DNA of 31,314 bases from a virus (IMGVR_UViG_3300007538_000106:1-31314); one strand, 5' to 3'; counted from the stretch's first letter, positions 1-5,666 are shown. The notes: generated by a model not told the origin, from the sequence alone. Program-made: numbers and translations.

Positions 1-123
1 TACCATTTTACGATTTATGTTTGAATCCTATAACTATGTGGAAAGATAGCAGAAGAGATTTAACAAGGGAACAGTTAAGAGCTAATAGAGAACAACGAAT
101 AATAAGAGAAAATGCAAAAAAGA
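1..123. repeat. Terminal direct repeat, left copy
   Basis: Bases 1-123 are identical to the last 123 bases of the window (31192-31314). The repeat lies inside a small coding sequence whose start codon is before the right copy (31179) and whose stop is after the left copy (131). Neither linear end would therefore carry an intact gene. This points to a circular molecule, or a circularly permuted genome, assembled with a fixed-length overlap, rather than to true packaged terminal repeats. Confidence 0.9.
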
Positions 124-131
124 CTATTTAA
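1..131 (+). CDS. Small basic protein spanning the contig join, 3' part
   Basis: This is the C-terminal part of a 47-residue protein that begins at 31179 and continues here when the ends are joined; the frame is open through the join and stops with TAA at 129-131. The joined product starts MKKFIPFYDLCLNPITMW and ends in a strongly basic, charged segment rich in Arg, Glu and Gln. It has no membrane segment and no family I recognise. Its 3' end overlaps the next gene by 20 bases. It follows the methyltransferase gene by only a few bases, so it probably belongs to the same transcript. Confidence 0.6.
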   Translation, partial: PFYDLCLNPITMWKDSRRDLTREQLRANREQRIIRENAKKTI

Positions 132-378
132 AATCCTTACGTTAACTGATTTATTAATAACTGAAATTGATGAACCAAGTTTAACAGCAAGAAACGAAAC
201 AAAAGAGTTTTTAGAAGCTTTACAAAAAGTTCAAGAATTAGGTTTGCCAATTTTAGATCAATTCTATACTAATAAACAAGTTTCAACAACTACTTTTTTC
301 AATTTAATGGGGCAAAAAATTGAATATATTTTTAAAAAAGAATTTGATAAAATAAAAAATTATGGAAAATTACATTGA
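112..378 (+). CDS. Hypothetical protein, 88 aa
   Basis: Small soluble protein of unknown function, with alternating charged and hydrophobic residues that suggest mostly helical structure. It overlaps the join-spanning gene upstream by 20 bases and the following gene by 17 bases, the compact overlapping arrangement of phage early operons. The ATG at 112 is the only start that keeps this spacing. Its position just upstream of a winged-helix-like protein and a NinG-like nuclease suggests a role in replication or recombination, but nothing in the sequence shows what it does. Confidence 0.65.
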   Translation: MQKRLFKILTLTDLLITEIDEPSLTARNETKEFLEALQKVQELGLPILDQFYTNKQVSTTTFFNLMGQKIEYIFKKEFDKIKNYGKLH

Positions 379-643
379 GCAAGTTAAAGAAGCAAAAAGA
401 AACAGATTTCTAATGTGTTATTCTTATGCAGTAGGTTGGTTGAAATATAAAACTAAATTTACATCAGAAGATTTAATTGAAGATTATGAAAAAACAGGCG
501 CACCAATTCCAGAAGAAAAACGAGTTTGGGGAGCAGTTATAAGAGAAATGAAAAAAAGTAAATTAATTAGTCATTTTGGATTTGATATTTATAAAAATCC
601 TAAAGGTCATAAAAAACCAATCAACGTATGGAAAGTAAGTTAA
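362..643 (+). CDS. Winged-helix-like phage protein, 93 aa
   Basis: The central part has the look of a small winged helix-turn-helix domain: a helix with SEDLIEDYEKTG, a loop with a proline pair, then a helix (RVWGAVIREMKKSKLI) followed by a short hydrophobic hairpin ending in a conserved-looking lysine/proline-rich tail. Proteins of this size and pattern are common in the replication regions of tailed phages, where they are usually annotated as hypothetical or as DNA-binding. It overlaps both neighbours by about 16 bases. Role in DNA binding is inferred from pattern only; no catalytic motif is present. Confidence 0.6.
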   Translation: MENYIEQVKEAKRNRFLMCYSYAVGWLKYKTKFTSEDLIEDYEKTGAPIPEEKRVWGAVIREMKKSKLISHFGFDIYKNPKGHKKPINVWKVS

Positions 644-1056
644 TTAAAAAGTATGAAAGTAGATCTATTAAACATTTGCTAAATACAGCAACAACGCATT
701 TTAATAGATTTATAAGGCAAAGAGATGCGCCTGATGGTTATGGACATTGTATTTCGAGCGGTCAAAGATTGAGAGTTCCAAGTGATAGCGCACAAGCTGG
801 ACATTTTTATTCTGGTGGTAAGTATCCACAATTAAAATTTAACGAAGATAACGTACATCTACAAGGTAAATCAGATAACTATTTTAACGGTGGCAATCTT
901 TTAGAATATAGAAAAAATCTAATAGAAAAAATAGGCATTGAAAGAGTTGAAAAATTAGATGAATTAGCAGCAAATAAGAAGCGTTTTAAATGGGATAGAA
1001 TTTTTTTAATTGAAATAATAGAAAAATATAAAAAAATAAATAAGAATGCAAAGTAA
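628..1056 (+). CDS. ninG: NinG/Rap-like recombination endonuclease
   Basis: Member of the lambda NinG (Rap) family, structure-specific nucleases that resolve branched DNA during phage recombination. Family landmarks are present: an N-terminal basic helix, the AGHFYS motif (about residues 57-62), the following NEDNVHLQ segment (about 72-79), and the GGNLLEYRKNLI helix. The canonical family has two Cys pairs that bind zinc. Here the first pair is reduced to a single Cys41 followed by ISSG, and the second is absent (GKSDNYF). The His of the AGH motif and the Asn-rich core are kept. Length (142 aa) is normal. It overlaps the preceding gene by 16 bases and the next by 11. Function is well supported by family; activity without the full zinc site is inferred. 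Confidence 0.85.
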   Translation: MESKLIKKYESRSIKHLLNTATTHFNRFIRQRDAPDGYGHCISSGQRLRVPSDSAQAGHFYSGGKYPQLKFNEDNVHLQGKSDNYFNGGNLLEYRKNLIEKIGIERVEKLDELAANKKRFKWDRIFLIEIIEKYKKINKNAK

Positions 1057-1258
1057 AAAATTATCAATAATTGAAGCAGTTTCAAATACAATTATCGGAT
1101 TGGTAACTTCTTTTGCAATTCAACTAATAATTTACCCTTTTCTAAATATTGAAGTTTCAATTAGTCAAAATATTTTAATAACATTTATATTTTTCATTGC
1201 TTCAATTATTAGAGGATATTTAGTTCGTAGATTGTTTAATAAAATTAAAAATATTTAA
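1046..1258 (+). CDS. Small membrane protein, DUF7220-like
   Basis: A 70-residue protein with two hydrophobic segments (about residues 13-31 and 42-56). The pattern QSKKLSIIEAVSNTIIG near the start and SIIRGYLVRRLFN near the end is that of a small phage membrane protein family which I recall as DUF7220. It would lie in the inner membrane with short positively charged ends. Its role in phage biology is unknown. It overlaps the nuclease gene upstream by 11 bases and is followed immediately by another small gene. Confidence 0.65.
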   Translation: MQSKKLSIIEAVSNTIIGLVTSFAIQLIIYPFLNIEVSISQNILITFIFFIASIIRGYLVRRLFNKIKNI

Positions 1259-1259
1259 A

Positions 1260-1418
1260 ATGAAAAGAGGAGGTAAAAGAGCAGGAGCTGGAAGGAAATT
1301 AATTTATGGAGAACCAACTATACAAATTGGTTTCAAAGTTCCTAAAAGCAAATCAAAAGAATTTAAAGAATTTTGTAAAAATAAATTAAAAGAGTATGTT
1401 TTATTTACTATAAATTAG
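1260..1418 (+). CDS. Small basic protein with GxKRxGAGRK motif, 52 aa
   Basis: Starts one base after the stop of the previous gene, ends with TAG at 1416-1418. The N-terminus carries GGKRAGAGRK, a basic motif seen at the start of many small phage DNA-binding proteins and terminase-small-subunit-like proteins, followed by a segment (IQIGFKVPKSKSKEF) that resembles the beginning of a ribbon-helix-helix fold. It is too short to be a terminase subunit, and a better candidate for that exists at 8147. A DNA-binding or regulatory role is inferred. Its stop codon is followed directly by a promoter-like TATATTTG. Confidence 0.6.
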   Translation: MKRGGKRAGAGRKLIYGEPTIQIGFKVPKSKSKEFKEFCKNKLKEYVLFTIN

Positions 1419-1426
1419 TATATTTG
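1419..1426 (+). promoter_or_regulatory. Bacteroidota-type promoter -7 box (TATATTTG)
   Basis: TATATTTG matches the TAnnTTTG -7 consensus of the primary sigma factor in Bacteroidota. A T-rich stretch (GTTTTATTT, 1398-1406) sits about 21 bases upstream in place of a clear TTTG. Transcription would begin near 1432-1434, exactly at the start of the structured leader that follows, and would serve the replication genes from 1520 on. Confidence 0.5.
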
Positions 1427-1432
1427 TAGAAT

Positions 1433-1511
1433 GTGAGTAGTAGCACAGTTAACTAATTTTTACAAAGCCTCTTTTGATTCAGTCTACTACCTGATGATAA
1501 AGGGGTTTTTT
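1433..1511 (+). ncRNA. Candidate structured leader or small RNA (attenuator or pseudoknot)
   Basis: Two pairs of complementary segments interleave. GTAGTAG (1437-1443) is the exact complement of CTACTAC (1484-1490). CCTCTTT (1468-1474) pairs with AAAGGGG (1499-1505) with one G-U pair. The order A-B-A'-B' makes either a pseudoknot or two competing folds. A further TCAG/CTGA helix (1479-1482 with 1491-1494) places CTACTAC exactly in the hairpin loop. Six T follow the second helix. With a promoter box just upstream, this could be an attenuator for the initiator gene or a short terminated RNA. Seen: the pairings. Inferred: transcription and function. Confidence 0.5.
1467..1511 (+). terminator. 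Rho-independent-like terminator upstream of the initiator gene
   Basis: A hairpin with lower helix CCTCTTT/AAAGGGG and upper helix TCAG/CTGA, separated by a small internal loop, with an 8-base loop TCTACTAC and a run of six T at 1506-1511. It would end or attenuate transcription entering from the genes at 112-1418 or from the promoter at 1419, nine bases before the next start codon. Confidence 0.55.
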
Positions 1512-1519
1512 ATTACCAA

Positions 1520-2167
1520 ATGAAACCAACAAAAAGAAAAGCTTTTAATTTTCTACGGAGTTACTTTGACGTGTTAAATGAGCTGAAAGACAAAGATGAT
1601 AAACTTAATTTTTTACTTTCAATAATAAATAAACAATTTTTAGACGAAGATCCAAAAGACTTGAATTTTATAGTAAATCTATGTTATGAAAGTCAAAGGC
1701 ATTCAATAGAAAGTAGTGTAAAAGGTTGGAAACGTGCAAGTAAAACTGATTTAATAGGGAACAATCTATACACCCCCCCGACCCCCAAGGGGTTAGACCC
1801 CCCGACCCCCAAGCAGGAAGAAGAAGAGAAAGATAAAGAAGAAGAGAAAGAGAAACAAGTTATATATACAGAAAATGATTTTTTAAAACGTTGGAAAGAT
1901 GCAAGATTGTACTATGATAAAAAACCAACTAATATAACTAAATTGATTCAATCTGAAAAAGTTAATTTTAATTATATTGTAAAAAATTATACACCTAAAC
2001 AAATAGATGAAGCAATATCTGGATTGTTTTTTCAAGATACTTATAAAAGCACAAGATTAAGACCAACACACTTTCTGGAGTTAGAACACTTTGAAAAATA
2101 TTTAACGTGTTTTGAAACAAAAGAAAAACTGTTTACTAATAATATTAAAAAAGTTGAGAGATTATGA
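1520..2167 (+). CDS. Replisome organiser-like protein (DUF6291-like N-terminus)
   Basis: The first 60 residues (AFNFLRSYFDVLNELKDKDD and the helix after it) resemble the N-terminal domain I know as DUF6291, found in phage replication-initiation proteins of the DnaD/replisome-organiser kind. Residues about 85-112 are a low-complexity linker: a duplicated TPPTPK stretch, then a run of Glu and Lys. The C-terminal half (ENDFLKRWKDARL to the end) is helical. It is followed with a 4-base overlap by an unknown gene and then by a RecA-fold ATPase, the usual order initiator then helicase or loader. The linker is encoded by a strikingly GC-rich DNA repeat. Initiator function is inferred. Confidence 0.6.
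   Translation: MKPTKRKAFNFLRSYFDVLNELKDKDDKLNFLLSIINKQFLDEDPKDLNFIVNLCYESQRHSIESSVKGWKRASKTDLIGNNLYTPPTPKGLDPPTPKQEEEEKDKEEEKEKQVIYTENDFLKRWKDARLYYDKKPTNITKLIQSEKVNFNYIVKNYTPKQIDEAISGLFFQDTYKSTRLRPTHFLELEHFEKYLTCFETKEKLFTNNIKKVERL
1774..1813. repeat. GC-rich direct repeat with potential G-quadruplex on the minus strand
   Basis: The 16-base unit CCCCCCGACCCCCAAG occurs at 1774-1789 and again at 1798-1813, spaced 24 bases apart, inside the initiator-like gene. On the minus strand this gives four runs of five or more G within about 40 bases. It stands out sharply from the AT-rich surroundings. It encodes a Pro-rich linker, so the coding constraint there is weak. It may be part of a replication origin or a captured short host-type repeat; both are inferences. 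Confidence 0.7.
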
Positions 2168-2619
2168 CACCATACCAAACAATTGAAAATTTAAAAAAAG
2201 AAGTTGCTAATTTAAAATATGAACTTAAATATTCAAAGAATAAACAAAAAGATGCTAAACGTATAAATACTATTATAACTGTTTTAAATGAGTTTGATGA
2301 TATGTTATTACATAAATATAAAACAGATGCTGTAAATCGTCTTATTTACGGTTTAATACTTGAATATTATAAACGTTATAATGTTGGAAGTGGTGGAGAA
2401 ATTCCTTTGTATAAAATGATAGATGAAATTGATAATACTTTAGCATATGATGCAGAATATAAAAAACTTGAAATAATAAGCCAATTAAAAACAAATTATA
2501 TTTCTAATTTAATTAAAAAGAATGAAATTGAATTATGGAATTTTGAATATCCTGACTTTGAATTCATGTTATCTGATTTATTAACTCAATTTAAAACCAC
2601 CTTAAAATGGAATTTGTAA
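2164..2619 (+). CDS. Hypothetical protein with N-terminal coiled coil, 151 aa
   Basis: Starts with a 4-base ATGA overlap with the initiator-like gene and overlaps the ATPase gene by 13 bases, so the three are almost certainly translated together. Residues about 5-35 have a heptad-like pattern (IENLKKEVANLKYELK), followed by an all-helical region with several aromatic residues. No enzyme motif or family is recognised. Its place between initiator and ATPase makes an accessory replication role, such as loader or adaptor, plausible. Confidence 0.6.
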   Translation: MTPYQTIENLKKEVANLKYELKYSKNKQKDAKRINTIITVLNEFDDMLLHKYKTDAVNRLIYGLILEYYKRYNVGSGGEIPLYKMIDEIDNTLAYDAEYKKLEIISQLKTNYISNLIKKNEIELWNFEYPDFEFMLSDLLTQFKTTLKWNL

Positions 2620-3464
2620 ATTTAGATGATTTAGAAGAAAAAACAGGAAAGGAATTATATAAAGATTGCTTTGTTAATTTAGATCGTAAATTAAAAGACC
2701 AAGATATATTAATATATTATGGATATGATGATCAAAATAGAAGAGTAGGAGCGTTAACAAGAGGCGAATATAGTTGCATTGTTGCACCTGCTAAAAATAA
2801 GAAATCTTTTAATAAATCTTTAATTGTTGCTGCTTATGTTGGTGGAGATGCTACAAGTTATTCAAATCATATAGTAGGAAATAGAAAAAATGAAGGTTAT
2901 ATAATTGATTTAGATACCGAACAAGGTGAGTTTTACGCTCAAAAGACATTTCAAAGAGTTGAAAGAATTGTTGGAAACCGCTATAAAAATTATATTCCTT
3001 TAGAAAGTAGAAAAAAATCAGTAGAAGAACGTATAAAATTAATAGAATGGCTTATAAATGAAAGTGAATTTAAAGGTAAAATAGATTTATTAATAGTAGA
3101 TGGAATAGCTGATTTAGTTCATAACACTAATGACATTGAGAGCGGGGCTAAGTTAGCTGAAAAGATGTTAAAATGGACTGGTGAAGGAGATTTACATATG
3201 TGTTTAATTATTCATAAAGTTGCTGGAGCTGATAAAGCAAGAGGTCATTTAGGGACAGCAGTCACAATTAAAGCTGAAACTATTATATTTATGGATAGTT
3301 TAGTGGATGATTCAGGAAAAATAATAAATCATAATACAGTTAAAATAAGATGTGGTTATGTTAGAGGTATGAAATTCGAAGATTTTTATCTAAGCATAAA
3401 TAAGGAAGGATTGCCATTTACGCACGATGAAGAAATTATAAATAAAAATGATGTTCCTTTTTAA
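2607..3464 (+). CDS. RecA-fold AAA ATPase, phage replication helicase or loader
   Basis: The order of motifs is that of AAA_25/RepA-like and DnaB-like RecA-fold ATPases. The phosphate-binding loop lies at about residues 60-67 (APAKNKKS); a strand IDLLIVDGIADL (about 159-170) gives the Walker B aspartate D165; a LIIHK strand near residue 200 fits the following sensor strand. The Walker A is unusual in lacking the glycines before the Lys-Ser, a form I associate with relatives in Bacteroidota. At 285 aa it lacks a separate primase or DnaB N-terminal domain. It probably unwinds DNA at, or loads helicase on, the phage origin. It ends just before a promoter and the DnaA-like gene. Confidence 0.75.
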   Translation: MEFVNLDDLEEKTGKELYKDCFVNLDRKLKDQDILIYYGYDDQNRRVGALTRGEYSCIVAPAKNKKSFNKSLIVAAYVGGDATSYSNHIVGNRKNEGYIIDLDTEQGEFYAQKTFQRVERIVGNRYKNYIPLESRKKSVEERIKLIEWLINESEFKGKIDLLIVDGIADLVHNTNDIESGAKLAEKMLKWTGEGDLHMCLIIHKVAGADKARGHLGTAVTIKAETIIFMDSLVDDSGKIINHNTVKIRCGYVRGMKFEDFYLSINKEGLPFTHDEEIINKNDVPF

Positions 3465-3472
3465 AAGAAATA

Positions 3473-3504
3473 GTTTTTTTATTCAAAATAAATAAGTATA
3501 TTTG
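3473..3504 (+). promoter_or_regulatory. Promoter upstream of the DnaA-like gene
   Basis: TATATTTG at 3497-3504 matches the TAnnTTTG -7 element. The box GTTTTTTTATTCAA at 3473-3486 lies with its G exactly 24 bases upstream of the -7 box. The same 14-base box with the same 24-base spacing precedes the ERF gene (28827-28858), which supports a shared phage promoter type. The start codon follows at 3521. Confidence 0.6.
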
Positions 3505-3520
3505 ATAAACATTAAAAATT

Positions 3521-3907
3521 ATGGAAGAAAAAATAACATTAGAACTGGTAAAAAAAGATATTGAGAGATATTTTAATATTGAAGATATTGGAATTAAAAG
3601 CAGAGAAAGAAATTTAGTAATGTACCGTAGATTATACTATACTATAAGTAGAAAATATACTTCAGAAAGTTTAGCAAATATAGGCATAAATGTAAATAGA
3701 GATCATTCAAGCGTTATAAATGGCTTAAATAAGTATAATGAATTAATTTTATATTTTAATAATGTTTCAGATTGTTATAAATTATTAAAAGAAAAATATA
3801 ATAGCATTAAATTAAAACATAATAAAATTGATATTGAAATTCGCTTTTGTGATCTTTTAAATAATAAGATTTTAACCAGAAAACAAATTGAATTACAGTT
3901 AAATTAA
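3521..3907 (+). CDS. Free-standing DnaA domain IV-like DNA-binding protein
   Basis: Residues about 30-75 match the C-terminal DNA-binding domain of DnaA: RNLVMYRRLYYTISRKYTSESLANIG followed by the signature NRDHSSVINGL (about 59-69), which corresponds to the DnaA box-recognition motif with RDHS. There is no AAA+ ATPase domain, only a short helical N-terminus and about 50 extra residues after the domain. DnaA domain IV binds DnaA boxes at origins, so this protein may bind the phage origin, compete with host DnaA, or act as a regulator. It has its own promoter and is followed 11 bases later by another gene. Confidence 0.75.
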   Translation: MEEKITLELVKKDIERYFNIEDIGIKSRERNLVMYRRLYYTISRKYTSESLANIGINVNRDHSSVINGLNKYNELILYFNNVSDCYKLLKEKYNSIKLKHNKIDIEIRFCDLLNNKILTRKQIELQLN

Positions 3908-3918
3908 CACAAAACATT

Positions 3919-4164
3919 ATGAAAAAATTTAATATAAATGACAGTATTTACATACAAATTACAAAAGAAGGTTGGGATCACTTGCGCTTAACTGTGGGAT
4001 TAGATTATATAAAACATTGTATTAAACCTTATGAAGTTATAATAGACAATTGTGTATGGTTTAAACTACAAGCCCACAGTGTGTTTGAATTACTACCTAT
4101 AAATTTTGGAGGGCAACCAACTTATAGTACAAATATAATGTTTGATGAAAAAGACCTAAAATAG
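3919..4164 (+). CDS. Hypothetical protein, 81 aa
   Basis: Small soluble protein starting MKKFNINDSIYIQITKEGWD. This opening is common in small proteins of Bacteroidota phages, but no function is known to me. It begins after the leader CACAAAACATT, typical of the AT-rich leaders in this genome. Its TAG stop is the first triplet of a 24-base repeat (4162-4185) that recurs at the stop of the gene ending at 6263. Confidence 0.6.
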   Translation: MKKFNINDSIYIQITKEGWDHLRLTVGLDYIKHCIKPYEVIIDNCVWFKLQAHSVFELLPINFGGQPTYSTNIMFDEKDLK

Positions 4165-4185
4165 TTATTTTTTATGTACATAGTT
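4162..4185 (+). repeat. Dispersed spacer repeat, copy 1
   Basis: TAGTTATTTTTTATGTACAT followed by AGTT. All 24 bases recur exactly at 6261-6284, in both places starting with the stop codon of a small gene. Shorter variants of the core TTTTTTATATACATNGTT lie at 4828-4846 and 5477-5497. The core contains the palindrome TATGTACATA. Confidence 0.8.
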
Positions 4186-4186
4186 G

Positions 4187-4228
4187 TTTACTGTTTTCTA
4201 AAATATATAAAACAGATTTTAACAATTT
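4187..4228. repeat. Intergenic palindrome
   Basis: The spacer holds CTGTTTT and AAAACAG facing each other around an 11-base loop (4191-4215), flanked by TTGTT and AACAA arms. In single-stranded DNA or RNA it would fold into an imperfect hairpin. It separates two small genes and follows the dispersed spacer repeat. Confidence 0.5.
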
Positions 4229-4240
4229 AAAAATAACATT

Positions 4241-4342
4241 ATGGATATAAACATAGAAATATTTAAGATAACAACATTTGCACTTTTGATAATAGGACTT
4301 GCTATAATTATCGTAAAAGTAAAACAAAGATTAAAAAAGTAG
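4241..4342 (+). CDS. Very small membrane protein, 33 aa
   Basis: An ORF from ATG 4241 to TAG 4340-4342 with one hydrophobic segment (about residues 8-25: FKITTFALLIIGLAIIIV) and a basic C-terminus (KVKQRLKK), as expected for a single-pass protein with its C-terminus inside. The leader ATAACATTATGG matches those of neighbouring genes. Function unknown; single-pass peptides of this kind are common in phage early regions. Confidence 0.5.
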   Translation: MDINIEIFKITTFALLIIGLAIIIVKVKQRLKK

Positions 4343-4405
4343 TATATAGTTACCAACTGATTTGTATAACTTTTAGTTGCGATTAATTAAATAAACAAAA
4401 TAAAT

Positions 4406-4711
4406 ATGGAACAAGACAAGAAAATATTATTAGAATGGGCAACGACTTATGGAGAAGATAAAGACGATGTTAGAGCAGCAATGTATGGTGAAGATTTAAT
4501 GATTGAATTTGCTAAATATTACCATACCGAGCAATTAAAGTTATGCGAAGTTAGTTATCAGTTTAATGAAAAACACACAGCTAACCACGATAGAAAAAAA
4601 TGTAACTGCCAAGAATTAGCCTTTAAAGTAGATAGTTTGAAAATAGAGAACGATCCAGAAGCTGAACAACACTTAATAAATGATAGATTAGTGTGTTACT
4701 TCAAGCATTAA
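4406..4711 (+). CDS. Hypothetical protein, 101 aa
   Basis: Acidic soluble protein with no recognised domain. A CNCQE stretch near residue 67 and single Cys elsewhere do not form a clear zinc site. The start is preceded by the leader CGATTAATTAAATAAACAAA, which resembles leaders of other genes in this island. It lies between spacers with GTTACCAAC (4349-4357) on the left and a long palindromic region on the right. Confidence 0.6.
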   Translation: MEQDKKILLEWATTYGEDKDDVRAAMYGEDLMIEFAKYYHTEQLKLCEVSYQFNEKHTANHDRKKCNCQELAFKVDSLKIENDPEAEQHLINDRLVCYFKH

Positions 4712-4726
4712 ATTACTGCTAACTTA

Positions 4727-4846
4727 ATAGTATATGAAAAGTGTTATATAAAACCCTTTTAACGTCAAAAATAGCTTAAATGTACGTTTATGTACAAATA
4801 AGTATAATTTATAGCACTTATTATAACATTTTTTATATACATAGTT
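4727..4846. repeat. Palindrome-rich spacer with dispersed repeat copy
   Basis: This gap between small genes holds several facing segments: an outer pair AAAAGTGTTATA (near 4738) and TATAACATTTT (near 4823), equal apart from one bulged G; AATAAGT (near 4798) with ACTTATT (near 4817); and TGTAC with GTACA (near 4782-4798). The right end is a variant of the spacer repeat, TTTTTTATATACATAGTT (4829-4846). The left end carries AGTATATG, a motif also found at 5382-5389 and 6475-6482. No gene is seen here. Confidence 0.5.
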
Positions 4847-4877
4847 ATTATTAGTTAAAGACAAAAATAAAACAAAT

Positions 4878-4943
4878 ATGAAAGATTTAAACGAACAAAT
4901 AGAAGTTATTATAGCAAACTTAGTAAACATCAAACTGCAATGA
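4878..4943 (+). CDS. Possible very small or truncated protein, 21 aa
   Basis: ATG 4878 to TGA 4941-4943 encodes MKDLNEQIEVIIANLVNIKL plus one residue. The start has a good A-rich leader, and the opening MKDL resembles that of the 100-residue protein at 7408. It may be a truncated or frameshifted remnant, since the following bases contain a run of eight T. Low confidence that it is functional. Confidence 0.3.
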   Translation: MKDLNEQIEVIIANLVNIKLQ

Positions 4944-5025
4944 TTGGTCGCCTTTTTTTTAATAATTGTTACCAACTAAATACGATAAACAAAGTGCGAA
5001 TATTAACAAAATAAACTTAATAAAA

Positions 5026-5175
5026 ATGAAAGAAGTAAGAATTACAACATTGATTTTCTTTTGGGGATTTATACTATCATCTGAAATTATAAAAAATAAT
5101 TATTTGCAAGCAATATCTCTATTTGTTGGAATTTTTTATGGTTGTATATATATTTATTTAATAGTAAAAAAATAA
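5026..5175 (+). CDS. Small two-segment membrane protein, 49 aa
   Basis: From ATG 5026 the product is 49 residues with two hydrophobic segments (about 6-20 and 28-47) separated by a short polar turn (SSEIIKNNYLQ). An upstream in-frame TTG at 4966 exists, but it lies in the spacer with GTTACCAAC and would add an unlikely polar extension, so ATG 5026 with its leader AATAAACTTAATAAAA is preferred. Function unknown. Confidence 0.5.
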   Translation: MKEVRITTLIFFWGFILSSEIIKNNYLQAISLFVGIFYGCIYIYLIVKK

Positions 5176-5226
5176 GCATTTTGTTTAATGAGAGTTATTA
5201 AACGTTTTAATTTTAATATCATAAAT

Positions 5227-5364
5227 ATGGAAAAAGCAATACCACACATCGGAAGATTTGCAATAACATTTGCAGCTGTAATGGCATTAACACATAATCA
5301 GGAAGTTTTAGGAATTACATTATTATTAGTAAGAATTTCATTAATTTTCACCAAAAAAAATTAA
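5227..5364 (+). CDS. Small membrane-associated protein, 45 aa
   Basis: ATG 5227 to TAA 5362-5364, a product starting MEKAIPHIGRFAITFAAVMA with hydrophobic segments around residues 10-21 and 28-41 and a basic end (TKKN). The leader AATTTTAATATCATAAAT in front of it is nearly the same as the one before the gene at 6324, which supports this start. Function unknown. Confidence 0.5.
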   Translation: MEKAIPHIGRFAITFAAVMALTHNQEVLGITLLLVRISLIFTKKN

Positions 5365-5386
5365 TATGTTTTATAACGTTTAGTAT

Positions 5387-5524
5387 ATGGAAAGTAGGGG
5401 ATTAAAAGAAAACAAGCCAAGTGAGTGTGGTGGCACTTCTTTAATGAAATACACGTTTGTTAATCACACAGACCCCTTATTTTTTATATACATTGTTGGT
5501 TACTGTTTAACGATTAAAAAATAA
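5387..5524 (+). CDS. Possible small protein, 45 aa
   Basis: ATG 5387 to TAA 5522-5524 encodes a product beginning MESRGLKENKPSECGGTSLM. The first 30 residues look like a genuine polar protein. The last 15 (from LFFIYIVGYC) are encoded by the dispersed spacer repeat, so the C-terminus may be a read-through of a spacer into which the frame happens to be open. The start sits in the recurring AGTATATG motif. Confidence 0.4.
   Translation: MESRGLKENKPSECGGTSLMKYTFVNHTDPLFFIYIVGYCLTIKK
5477..5503 (+). repeat. Dispersed spacer repeat, copy 3, with GTTGGTTAC
   Basis: TTATTTTTTATATACATTGT and the following T (5477-5497) match the repeat at 4162 and 6261 closely. It runs into GTTGGTTAC (5495-5503), which is close to the reverse complement of GTTACCAAC found at 4349, 4968 and 5658. 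The small gene at 5532-5654 is thus flanked by an imperfect inverted pair. Confidence 0.65.
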
Positions 5525-5531
5525 ATACATT

Positions 5532-5654
5532 ATGAAGAAATCTAAAAGACCTAAAACAAGCACAGAATTTAAAACAAATAATATAAGTACTGATACTATT
5601 GTGGTTATGGTAATAATATGGTTAATAACACTATTGTTTATAGGTGTTAGTTAA
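5532..5654 (+). CDS. Small single-pass membrane protein, 40 aa
   Basis: ATG 5532 to TAA 5652-5654. The N-terminal half is basic and polar (MKKSKRPKTSTEFKTN), the C-terminal half is one strong hydrophobic segment (about residues 22-39). This fits an inner-membrane peptide with its N-terminus in the cytoplasm. The leader CGATTAAAAAATAAATACAT resembles those of the genes at 4406 and 5708. Function unknown. Confidence 0.5.
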   Translation: MKKSKRPKTSTEFKTNNISTDTIVVMVIIWLITLLFIGVS

Positions 5655-5666
5655 ATTGTTACCAAC
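5654..5666 (+). repeat. Spacer motif AATTGTTACCAAC
   Basis: The same 13 bases occur at 4964-4976, and the core GTTACCAAC also at 4349-4357. Each copy directly follows or lies just after a small gene. Together with the T-rich repeat they punctuate the island. Function unknown. Confidence 0.55.

Noticed and set aside
879-1091. Minus-strand open frames, for example opposite the NinG-like gene and at 16198-16656, 29251-29538 and others
   Set aside because: They lie opposite well-supported + strand genes, have compositions expected from reversing Lys/Asn/Ile-rich coding DNA, and have no leader or promoter of the type seen elsewhere. No gene on the minus strand is supported.
4735-4752. Five-codon frame after the AGTATATG motif
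   Set aside because: It encodes only MKSVI and then stops. It shows that AGTATATG does not always open a gene and was not counted as one.
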